Part shown: positions 41,904 to 50,875 of the stretch, in pieces
Position numbering within the stretch: the stretch's first letter is position 1
How the letters are laid out: the number at the start of each line of letters is the position of its first letter
NCBI GenBank assembly: GCA_977006965.1
Contig: OZ345371.1
Coordinates: 62,001-126,000 of the forward strand
DNA from: Phymatolithon calcareum
Taxonomy: Eukaryota > Rhodophyta > Florideophyceae > Hapalidiales
DNA: 64,000 bases
Reading direction: 5' to 3'
Made by a program: the position numbers and the translations under genes
Notes under the pieces: model-generated
The model's database searches: none
What the model was told of the DNA's origin: nothing
Seen by the model: the letters and a program-made list of their open reading frames with translations, nothing else

Positions 41904-44900
41904 TCAGAGCAGTCCTTCTTCATTTTCCGTGCACTCTATGATTGTCTTGCTGAATAGCAGGAGCTCGTTAAGTGCTTTCTCGGTATCCGGTATTTTTTCT
42001 TCTTCCAAGTCATATCCTGACAGATTGTTTTCCAGCGTTGCCATATGCTGTCGAGCTCGGTTTCCAAATTTTTCCACCATGCTTGTTGTCGACACCTGCG
42101 GAAATCTTCCGCAGACGTACTGAAGCGCTAATTGCCTGTGCTTCACCTTCGGGAGTTTGAGGATTGCTGGTAGCTCGCTCGTCTTGTCATACGGGATTCT
42201 CCTCTTCCTCTTCAATTCGAGACGATCTCCTTCCATTGTGAGGAATTTTGAGCGAAGCATTTCGGCAGACTGCTTTGCTTGAATGTGTTTGGTTGCTTCC
42301 ACAAACGGTTCCCTGTTTTCCATAGCGGCAATGTCGTTCCTGGTCGACTGGAGCTCTTGGTTGTTTCTGCTCTCAGGCGGCTTTTGTAGGTACATCTTTT
42401 CTTTGTCCTTTGTTCTCCTCAGCATCTTGAAGGCCAGGATTTCCCGTCTTTGGTTCGGTGTTTGGATTCGGCACAACAGTCGAAGTCTGTCTGCCCTTCC
42501 TCTGGAGAGAGGACCAAACATTTGGCTGAAGAACGTTTGCTCAACTTCCTTGGCGGCCTTCTCAATGTCTTCTGTCCATGGCGTTAGATGCATTGCGTAT
42601 TCCCAACGTGGCTGGATTAGTGCCTTGTACACCTTGATGAACTTTTGAATGGTCAGCCTTTTCTTGAATATTCCAAGTGTACGCAACTCATATACGGCGG
42701 ACCTTGCCTTCTTCAGGCGTTGTATCATTTTAGTGTCTGATATTCCTTCGGGTTCAAGGGAGACTCCAAGGTAGGTGACCTCCGGGACGTGCGTCAGGAC
42801 CATGTTCGCCAGTTTGAAGGTTTCGCTTGCTGTTTCCTCTGATTCTAGGATCTCGGTTTTTCCCTTTTCCGTATTCCATGTCATACTGCGCTCTTTGGAC
42901 CACCGAGTAGCTATGTCCAGCATGCCTTGCAATGCAACGGGTGATTTCGCTGACAGAAGAACGTCGTTTGCGAATAAGACAGCGGGGACTTCCGCCCATG
43001 TGCTCGGGACCTCGCTCACACGCTCGGCGAACACATCCATAAAAATGTTGCACAGATTCGGGCTGAGTGGGGACCCCTGTGGTACACCCCTGTCCACTAA
43101 AAACCACTTCTTGTCGGCATCTCCAATTGTTGAAACCCACGAGGGTGACAGAAATGCCTCGGCCATGGTGCAGACCTCGGGAGGCAGCACTTGTCTCATT
43201 CGTTTCACTAAGTGATTTCTCGGAACTGTGTCGTATGCCGCTTTCAGGTCCAGGACTGCTACGCATCGCTGGCCTCCTTTCAGCAGCTCCTTGGCCCTTA
43301 GAATGGCCAGCTCAGTACTTTTTCCCTTTTGGAAGCCAAGTTGGTACCAGTGGTTGTCGTATACCTTGCGCAGCTTGATATCGATGGCCGTCTCTATGAT
43401 TTTCCTTGCTTGGCTAAGCAGGGATATTGGGCGATAGTTTCCGGGTTCTTCGTGTGTCCCGCTCTTGTGTATTGGGACGAGGAATGCTTTCTGACAGTGG
43501 AGGGGCAAATCTCCACACCTCCCACAGGCTCTCCACAAGGCCGTAAGCGCGTCTGCATTCAGAGAAGCATTGACTTTCAGCATCTCTGCCTTAACTTCGT
43601 CCAGGCCGGGTGCCTTTCCAGTTGACGATCTCCGGATGGCTGTTTCAATGGTGTCCCTCATGTCTTCAGGACATGTGAACTTGTTTAGCCCAGGTTGCCA
43701 CTTTTCGGGACTATGGCATGTTTTTGATATGTGGGCAGAGAATATGGTACTGTTCATTGGTCTTCCGTTCATCTTGTTTCTTGCTGTTCGTCTTCTGATT
43801 TTCTTCTTCATCCTGGCTAGCTGTTTCAGGGCAGTTTGTCCGTCCTTCTCCTCTAGCTCAGAGATGTACTCTTGATACTGTTCGTATTTCCGCTTGTTTA
43901 CCTTTGTCCGTACTTGGTGTTTACACTCGTGGTATAGTCCCCAGTCTTCAGGTCTTTGCGTCATTCTGGCTCTTCTGTAGAGTTTCTTTCTTCTCAGGGC
44001 CAGTTTGTCGAGCTCAATGCTCCAGAATGATTTGTATCGTGCCGGGATACGCTTCCCTGTTCTCCAAGGCTCGCACCACGTTTTGACAAGTTTCTTGTAT
44101 GCCTTGTGCAACTGTCTTGAGGTTTTGCACTTTTCGAGGCTTTCTATAATCGCGGGAAGTTCCTTGTTGTATCTGCGGGCCACGTTTTGGACTTTTGTGT
44201 CCTGACGTGCCTTCCCTCTGAGTTCGAATATCTTCTTGTAGATACTCTCTAATTTTCCGGCAGAGGCGCAGTTTTTCAAGTCTTCAATGAGATCTCTCAT
44301 CTGTTCCTTGTTAGAGATCCTTTGCTTCTTATCATTCCAGTTTCGCATACTGACTGGTCTTCTAGATTGGGAGGGTTCTTGGTCTTGTCGGCTTCTGAGG
44401 CGCGTGTACACCGGTTTGTGCTGTGCGCTTCCTGTCCAAATATCTTCCGGAGAGCTTGCGCTTGACGTGGTTATCCCTTTTGTCGCGAAAAAGTCGATAT
44501 TACTCGCGTAATTCTTGGTCTCGAACGTCGGTTCCGAGTGTGTTTTTAGCATCCATCCTTTTTCTTCTGCCCACTTTGCCACTTGGTTTCCTCTTCTGTT
44601 GGATTTCTTATCCCATGATTTATGTCTTGCATTCCAGTCTTCGCAGATGATGGCCTGGCCTCTTGCATGTCTATTTATGAGCGAAAGACACTTTTCTGTT
44701 TCTTGGCGCGTGGATTTAAGTGACATATATACCACCCCAATTTTCAGGTTTCCTACTTGGGCAATGAGGACTTGGTAATGAATCTTTGCGTACTTCAAGA
44801 TCAGCTTCGCTCCACATCCTCTTCGGAAGACAAGTGATACGCCTCCAAAGTTTCTCGCGGATCCACCCCTGTGACTCGAGGAATTTTGGTGGTTGGGCCC

Positions 44901-45101
44901 ATCTTGTGTGACGAGTTCGGGTCTGGGGGCATTCATTGTGAATATTTTTGTCCGGATACGTGCTTCAGACCTCAAATGTGTTTCGGTGAGTCCAATCACG
45001 TCGACTCCGTGGTTATTCACCAACTTTCGAAGGTACTCGAGGGTCTCGGGGGAACCCCCCACATTCATTGTTGCAATTCTCCAATGTTTGTTAAAAATCA
45101 T
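41904..45101 (-). CDS. LINE-B ORF2: APE endonuclease and reverse transcriptase, 1065 aa
   Basis: It starts at an ATG that overlaps the ORF1 stop (TTTTAA/ATGATT). The endonuclease shows TMNVGG, LTETHL, CEDWNARHKSWD and NIDFF. Its last motif reads AQHKPV where APE-type LINEs have SDH. RT runs from about residue 490 to 780: YRPISLLSQ, LGFQKGKSTELA, LDLKAAYDTVP (Asp about 618 and 624), RGVPQGSPLSP, and FANDVLLSAKS at about 710-713. This box is normally F/YADD, so one catalytic Asp is Asn (codon 42966-42968, AAC). The C-terminus includes WEYAMHLTPWTEDIE and QLALQYVCGRFPQVSTTSM. The frame has no stops, but these substitutions suggest an inactive enzyme. No RNase H is evident. Confidence 0.93.
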   Translation of the reverse strand: MIFNKHWRIATMNVGGSPETLEYLRKLVNNHGVDVIGLTETHLRSEARIRTKIFTMNAPRPELVTQDGPNHQNSSSHRGGSARNFGGVSLVFRRGCGAKLILKYAKIHYQVLIAQVGNLKIGVVYMSLKSTRQETEKCLSLINRHARGQAIICEDWNARHKSWDKKSNRRGNQVAKWAEEKGWMLKTHSEPTFETKNYASNIDFFATKGITTSSASSPEDIWTGSAQHKPVYTRLRSRQDQEPSQSRRPVSMRNWNDKKQRISNKEQMRDLIEDLKNCASAGKLESIYKKIFELRGKARQDTKVQNVARRYNKELPAIIESLEKCKTSRQLHKAYKKLVKTWCEPWRTGKRIPARYKSFWSIELDKLALRRKKLYRRARMTQRPEDWGLYHECKHQVRTKVNKRKYEQYQEYISELEEKDGQTALKQLARMKKKIRRRTARNKMNGRPMNSTIFSAHISKTCHSPEKWQPGLNKFTCPEDMRDTIETAIRRSSTGKAPGLDEVKAEMLKVNASLNADALTALWRACGRCGDLPLHCQKAFLVPIHKSGTHEEPGNYRPISLLSQARKIIETAIDIKLRKVYDNHWYQLGFQKGKSTELAILRAKELLKGGQRCVAVLDLKAAYDTVPRNHLVKRMRQVLPPEVCTMAEAFLSPSWVSTIGDADKKWFLVDRGVPQGSPLSPNLCNIFMDVFAERVSEVPSTWAEVPAVLFANDVLLSAKSPVALQGMLDIATRWSKERSMTWNTEKGKTEILESEETASETFKLANMVLTHVPEVTYLGVSLEPEGISDTKMIQRLKKARSAVYELRTLGIFKKRLTIQKFIKVYKALIQPRWEYAMHLTPWTEDIEKAAKEVEQTFFSQMFGPLSRGRADRLRLLCRIQTPNQRREILAFKMLRRTKDKEKMYLQKPPESRNNQELQSTRNDIAAMENREPFVEATKHIQAKQSAEMLRSKFLTMEGDRLELKRKRRIPYDKTSELPAILKLPKVKHRQLALQYVCGRFPQVSTTSMVEKFGNRARQHMATLENNLSGYDLEEEKIPDTEKALNELLLFSKTIIECTENEEGLL

Positions 45102-46915
45102 TTTGGAACGTGACTTGCTCCGAGTTTGCGATGGGAGTTACAGGTATTTCATCCTTGTCTGGGTATCCAATGATAGATTGGGGCTTGCTGGTCCCCGAGT
45201 TGTCTGCGTGCTCTACGCCTTGTTCGCAACCGTCAGTACCGCTTGTTGGGGTCTCTTTACTGGTCGATGGTCCTTCTCCTGAGTCTCCAACCGGGTGGCC
45301 ATTGGCATTCTCTTCCGTTTCGGTTACACCCGTATTTTCCATTCCTCACTCGTTCGGGACGGCCTTTTCCTGTGCGATGATTTTTCGTAGGTCTGGATGG
45401 AGCAGATGCCTCCGAGGAAACTGCTCGAGGTTCCGAACCTTCTCTATGTCGATGGCGCTGCGTTTGCGGTCGGCTGCTCTTTCCAATCCTTTGTACCATT
45501 CCTTCGCATGGTAATTTGTTACAATTGATAATCAGTACCTTGCGCGCGCCCTTGTTCTCGCTGCATGCCTCTTCAACGATCGCTCAGATTCTGCACTCTG
45601 TCTTTTCCTCTTGCCGTTTTCGAATACGTTGTAATTGTACATGCAAATCAAGCCTGCTTCCTTCATAAGGGGAACGATGTGGTTCCACTCTCTTGTTTCA
45701 GTCAAGACTTCCATTACCGTGGTTCCTATGAACGATATGTGGTGGACAGTCCTTTTGCTGAGTAGTTCTTTCACAGCGTGGGCTATTTCGTCTCGTGGAG
45801 CTTTCGGGAGCCCTCGGAAGTACAATGCGACCATCTTTGGTTTTGGTCCATGGCGTGGGATGAAACTGCCCATCTTGTTGGTAAAAATTGTCCAGTTTCT
45901 CTCGTTCCTCTTCGTCGAGTTCTCGGGGTCGCTGTACAGGTCGTTCAAGAATCCCTGTCGCACGTTCGGTTTGCGCTTTCTGTGACCCTTGGTGTCTGAG
46001 ATTTCTCAACGCTGCATCTCGATACGGCGTTGTTGGTTGAGATTTCTCTACAGCTTGGTGTTCTGTCGAGCTCGCGCCCTGCTCCTCTCCGTGGGGCGCT
46101 TCGTCCGTTGATGAGTCTTCCATAGCACCGGGAGCACCGCGACGGAGTCTTCGGTTTTCCTCCATCAACGTTCTGATAGTTGCTTCTAGGATTAGGATCT
46201 TGTCTTCAGTGGATTTTGTTTTGCCTTCCAGGGCGCCAATCTTGTCTTTAACGGCTTGTACTTCCCCTCTTGCTTGGCAGCAATCTCTACTGCCTGCAGA
46301 ATGTTGCCATCGATCCACCAGGCTGGCCATTCTTTGCTCTGAGGCTGTTAGTGCCGATTCAATTTCCTTGATCCTTAGTCCCATATCTGCTGCTGGACAG
46401 CATCTGTCCAAATCCAGGTTACTCACAACTGGTTCAAATTGGGACGTCGGCAATGTGCTCTGGCCTACTGTTGCGGCTTTCTCGACAGCTTGGTTTTCGT
46501 CTCTGCGCTCCGTGTCTGCTCCAGTCTGCTCTAGAGCTTGACCCGGAGCTGCCTGGTTTTGGGTGATGTTAGACACGAACTCTGCTGGGTCGGGGCGCTT
46601 GCTGGAAAACGGGCACTCCTTGCACTCCAGTACTAGAGGAGAGCGGGCACTTCCGCCTCTCAGTTTAAGAATTCATTTCTTGTTGCACTTTGTGCACTTT
46701 GCAAGGTTGCGGAGTTTTACAAACTTCTTCCTGGTGGGGTTATCCTTCACAGTGGTGGGAAGTGACTCAGCTTCATTGCATGTTTCCGAAGTGGGGGCGC
46801 TGTTTGTGACTTTCTTGTTCGTGGTGTCGCGGTTTGCGATATTTGCTCCTTTTCCGCGCGCCTTTGGGCGCGTCGTGGCCCCTGTGGACCGGTTGACCGT
46901 AATTGGTTGTTTCAC
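45091..46915 (-). pseudogene. LINE-B ORF1 (nucleic-acid-binding protein), broken
   Basis: ORF1 proteins of LINEs coat the element RNA. The pieces on the minus strand are 46673-46915 (basic, ending AKCTKCNKK, then TGA), 45698-46576 (Gln/Glu-rich with a coiled-coil-like stretch KIGALEGKTKSTEDKILILE), 45532-45963 (another frame; KMVALYFRGLPKAPRDEIA, resembling an RNA-binding fold) and 45091-45342. The TGA at 46673 lies between two CxxC pairs (KCTKC and ECKEC) that would form a zinc-binding site if read through. At least two frame changes are needed. The last piece stops just after the ORF2 ATG, a typical ORF1/ORF2 overlap. Confidence 0.7.
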
Positions 46916-47191
46916 AAAACTTAGTGATTTTCTACTTTCCCTTCCGCCGGCGCCTGCGGGTGGCTTGCTCGGCGAGTCGATCTTCTGTTTTTCGCTGTTC
47001 TCCAGGGCTCAGCTGTGACCCTGCCTGGATTTTCCCATCCGGAGTCGGAATTTGACTCCATTGTTCGGTGCCCCAGGGGACTATAACCCCTTTCCTGGGG
47101 TTTGCCCTCGGCGGCGGCCTTGTCGTTGTCGCTACGCAGCACAAAACTATGTCTTGGTCCGATCGGCCCGCAGGTTCTTCTATCATCCAGT

Positions 47192-47443
47192 GTGACTAGA
47201 TCCTCTGTATCCTCGGCGTGAAGTCTGTCGCTGCCAATGGCGTCCATATTCCCAACTCTGACCGCGGTTCCAAAAGCGTGATACCATCTGACGGCTCGTC
47301 AAATTCTCCAACCTTATACACGCTTGAAGCACTTTATCGGCCACAGTTGGTTCATATTGTACGCATGCGCAACAGTTAACTAATACATCAATGTCACCAT
47401 GATTCTCCAGTAATGTTGTAGTTCCGAGCCGGACAGTTCCCAC
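47192..47443 (-). pseudogene. DNA-transposon protein remnant (right part)
   Basis: Minus-strand frames here (KVLQACIRLENLTSRQMVSRF and AIGSDRLHAEDTEDLV) lead into the LINE-B target site and continue at 41645. It is the upstream part of the pogo-like coding remnant. Frame changes are present and no catalytic motif is seen. Confidence 0.4.
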
Positions 47444-47708
47444 GAGCCTAACGCCGTCAACAATTGCAAGTATTGAAATTTATACTTTCGCAACATCATC
47501 CGCTTCTCTGCTCCGTGGATTCTCAGATTCGCGCAGTGTGTCGGCATTGATTGCCGCAACTACACGTCGGCTGCCTTTGCCACATGGGCTGTTGAGCTAC
47601 ACGTGTAGTCTTTGCGATATGATATGAATTCACTCCTGGAATATCCTCGATATCTGGATTTCTGACTCCCCGACCGAAGCCATCCAGTTATCGAGGGTAT
47701 TGTCTGCT

Positions 47709-48406
47709 CCCTAATAGGAGATATGTGTTGATTTATTTTAAAAGCACCCAAGACCAACGGGGCAGCTTCTCAATTACTTCTAACTTTCCGCATTCTATTT
47801 TCCTAACATTTTCTTGATTCGAGTTTCTCTCCATATGAGAGTTTGAGTTAGTCTTTCGCATGCACATTCGGTCTCTTTGTCCATCATCTTGGACCCGAGT
47901 ATGCGTTGGAGTGCAATAAGCTCAATTTCAGCACCGGGTCCGAAATACTCACCGAGGATTGATTTCCTCCACAACGGAGCTCTGTTAAAAATCAGTTTTG
48001 GGCATCTTAGCCTTGTCGTCCTTTCCCTTATTGTAACACTTCTGGCAACTTCTTATGCTTGTTTATCGGGATTTTCACTGAGCGATCCTCTTCGCATTTT
48101 TGCCACACTTAGATTTCAGCTTCTAATCGCCGCTTCTTTGACACTTTACCTTCTTCTTGTTTCAATGCTTTGCTGAGGTGCTCCTCGTTTCTGAGATAGT
48201 TAATGTCCTTCGATACTTCTTCCATATCCTCCTTTTTTCCTCGGTATTCTTCTGCCTGTTCCAGGTACGTTTTCCGTTTAACAGGCTTAAAGCAAACCTT
48301 TCCGCTTGGTGAGTCCTCCCCACCTCCGGACTATCTAGCCGACAGAGCACTCTCATTCAATTTTTTCGATGCTCCGCATATTTCCCAGATACATTAGTCC
48401 CTAATA
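47709..48406 (-). mobile_element. LINE-C, 5'-truncated, with 8-bp TSD
   Basis: The insert is 47717-48398, minus strand, between CCCTAATA repeats (47709-47716 and 48399-48406). The plus-strand left end GGAGATATGTGTTGATTTATTTTAAAAG is the complement of the LINE-C tail. The minus strand carries a decayed C-terminal frame (MRVLCRLDSPEVGR..QAERFALSL). Confidence 0.83.
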
Positions 48407-49870
48407 CAGTGACTCGGCGTTCCACGTTCATGTGTCACGCGGGGGTGGTCCGATTTTCGGGGAGTGATTACTCTGCTGTGTGGAGATGTGAGTTGCCGAT
48501 AGCCTGAAACATGGCCAGGAGCTTGCCCAGTGCTAGCTCAGTCCAGGCGCTGTCTTCGTTTGAGAGTCTGTCCGTCAAGTGTCCGTACAGGTTTGGAATA
48601 ACTCCCTGAGTGTTCCTGTACCACAGCCAGTTGTTAAAAAAATAAACCGCAAAATGATAAATTAGTTGTGATGCAGCACTGCATCCATTGTTTCTCTCGG
48701 CATTGTAATGAGAGTCTGGCTGCCACTTGTGCCTCGTCGCTAGTCACCAATAGAAAGCAGCACAATTCCCTCCCAGCTGAAGGGACGGATTGTCATCTGT
48801 TACTATTTTTTTCCGAAGCGTACAACCGTACTGTATAACTGTCGGGCCTTGGGGGGCGTAGATGATTGCCTTAAGTCCAGCAATCGCGCATATTTCTCTC
48901 AACTCAGCATTGATATGTTGGGGATGTATGTTTATGTTATTTTTTAAAAAATCATAAGCTCTCAAAGCGTTATTTAAAAATAGCAGAGTTGACCGGGGGC
49001 CTAGAGAGGCTTTGTTGAGGGCGGGAGAGACTGAATGAGGAAATAGGGAAAGGTAGGAAAGAGAAGAAGATCTTGCATTCACGGTCTTTCAATTGGAACG
49101 AACGTGGAGCCGATGGGATCGGGAGGAGAGGCTGACCGGACCGAACGGACCACAAAAGACACAAGACAAGTTTCCGGCGCGGGCGCCCGTGCCCACGCCG
49201 GCGCAAGTGCCCGCAGCGATCGAGCTGCACAAAGCGCTTTTTTCGGCGGTAATCCCGCCGGAAATGGCTGGCGCGATCACGAACGTGCTCGCCTGGGACT
49301 CGGCGAATCGAGAACTCGCCACGCTCGAAATGCAAGACTCAACCCCGCCGTCGTCGGATTTCGAAGAAATATTGCGAATTTAAGCGGATTTGATACAGGC
49401 CGGCTATCATAACCGGTCCGGCCACGCGTGCACCTGTGCGTCACAAGAAGGAGACAAGAGCAGAGCGAGGAATTTTTCCCCGCTCCAAGGCAGGGTTTTT
49501 TGAAATGGCAAGAGCTGTGCTCCGGCCTCCCCATGGGAGAGGACTATCACCTTCTGGTAGTTTGGTAGTACACGGATTCCGCCCTGAGTGGTGTGCCGCA
49601 ATGCTCAAGGAAGCTGGGAGAGAGGACGGAAGGAGTTGAAAGAAGGTAACGAGATGACCAGCTACCGTGAGCATCCTAAATGGTTTCCAACCTGGATCAT
49701 CCCTTTGAAGGACGGGGGCTGAAGATTGGCTGCGTAGAGATTTAGATGTTAAGCTCCCCGAAGCTCTGTACTTTGTGCTGCTTAGAGCTGTTGTGATGTC
49801 AAATACCACTCGTATCTGTTAAAGTCTACAGTAGCCGTAAGGATGGGGAGTTGTACGACAACTCCGAAAC
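48407..49870. other. Mostly unassigned, with a small LINE-A piece
   Basis: At 48493-48573 is a minus-strand LINE-A coding fragment (compare 22670-22750). A GC-rich plus frame at 49093-49383 looks coding-like (ending SSDFEEILRI) but opens at TTG, lacks a domain and is probably a remnant. The rest shows nothing I recognise. Confidence 0.4.
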
Positions 49871-49879
49871 CTGCATTAA

Positions 49880-50100
49880 AGAAGAAGAAGAGCATGGAGC
49901 CGCCCGGTTGCTGCGGACGACCTCTCCACTAAGGAGAGCTGCAGGCGGAGAAGACGCCAAGAAGCGCTTTCAAGCGAACCGCTCAAAAACCAAGATATCG
50001 AATCGGCCGTAATCAACGCCTCCGACCTCAGCAAGTATAATCAAATGAAGTCCTCAAGACGTTCTAGCCCCTTAGGGGAATAAAGCAATCATCATCATCA
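49880..50100 (+). mobile_element. LINE-E 3' fragment
   Basis: It shares ATATCGAATCGGCC.TAA, GCCTCCGACCTCAGCAAG and CCCCTTAGGGGAATAAAGCAATCATCATC with the copy at 12228-12510. The left edge is uncertain and I could not find a TSD. Confidence 0.7.
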
Positions 50101-50224
50101 GGAAAAAGAAGAGAGTAACAGCAATGAAGGTCCACGTCACGAGAACCTTCCAAGTTTGCCGGAACTCAAGCCGGCGTGTTGACGTGGAATGAAGAATGTT
50201 CAATCTCCACTTTTATTATTGTTT

Positions 50225-50305
50225 TTTTGACAAGGTAATTTTAAAAGCCCCACAGTCATACGAATATATGGGCAAGGCTTCCCCAGGTGCTACCAACAAT
50301 TGGGC
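50225..50305 (-). mobile_element. LINE-B 3' tail fragment
   Basis: The minus strand reads GGAAGCCTTGCCCATATATTCGTATGACTGTGGGGCTTTTAAA, as in the 3' UTR of the full-length LINE-B. Boundaries are approximate. Confidence 0.65.
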
Positions 50306-50767
50306 GCTGTTGTGTTGTAGTGGTGAAACTACCCCCGCGCACCCGTGCGCATGTTTCGGTATGATACAGGAAGGAATGTGAGGTCGCCGGCTTGAATCAT
50401 GTTACGCGCAAGATTTAATTTCTGGCAATGGATGGATTTCTGGCAGTGGAAGAAGACCGCCTTGAATTGAAGAGGAAAAGGAAGTTTCCATCCGACAAGA
50501 AAAGAGAATTGCCAGCAATCCTTAAGCTTCCCCAGGTGCAGCACAGGCAATTTTCTCTGCGGTATGCCTGTGGCAGATTCCACAGGTGCCAACAACAAGT
50601 ATGTCTGAAGAATTCGGCACCAGAGTTAGAGAGCATATGGAGACCCTTGAACGCACGCTAGCAGGGTACGACCTAGAAGCAAAGCATTGGAAAAAATAAC
50701 TGCTATGGTAATTATTTTAATTATTGTTCCAATAATTTATTCCTGAGTCGCGAATATTTATTGTATT

Positions 50768-50846
50768 TGTGGGGAAGATGTCTCACCCCCTCGTCGGGGA
50801 GTTTGCCAGCGGTATTTATTTAGTTATTGTTATGACACCCCTACTA
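50768..50846 (-). repeat. Copia D 3' LTR, about 79 bp
   Basis: It begins TGTGGGGAAGATGTC (plus strand) and shares CCAGCGGTATTTATTTAGTT with the other LTR. There are several differences from the 61965-62044 copy, so it is clearly older than the copia B and C LTR pairs. Confidence 0.88.
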
Positions 50847-50875
50847 GACCCTCAGAACATAGGGGACATTGCCCA

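Larger units (their letters stand above)
41646..47191 (-). mobile_element. LINE-B, full-length copy, 5518 bp
   Basis: The element is 41660-47177, flanked by the 14-bp direct repeat TTCTATCATCCAGT (41646-41659 and 47178-47191). On the minus strand it has a 5' region, a broken ORF1, an intact-length ORF2 overlapping ORF1's end, and a 3' UTR ending TTTAAATAAACTCCAATCAAAAAAAA. It is the reference for the other LINE-B copies in the window. Confidence 0.93.
40963..47705 (-). mobile_element. pogo-like DNA transposon remnant, split by LINE-B
   Basis: The left end reads CAGTCAACCCTCGATAACTG at 40963, next to TA. Near 47681-47705 an imperfect complement occurs (CATCCAGTTATCGAGGGTAT..TCTG). The left 130 bases resemble the MITE at 5007-5404. 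Coding remnants lie on the minus strand on both sides of the LINE-B insertion (47192-47443, then 41368-41645). The right terminus is diverged and the call rests mainly on the left end. Confidence 0.55.

Noticed and set aside
42775-43215. 146-codon plus frame inside LINE-B
   Set aside because: Antisense shadow of the RT domain of ORF2.
49093-49383. 96-codon GC-rich plus frame
   Set aside because: Opens at TTG with no upstream ATG, no domain, TE fragments on both sides; kept only as a note.
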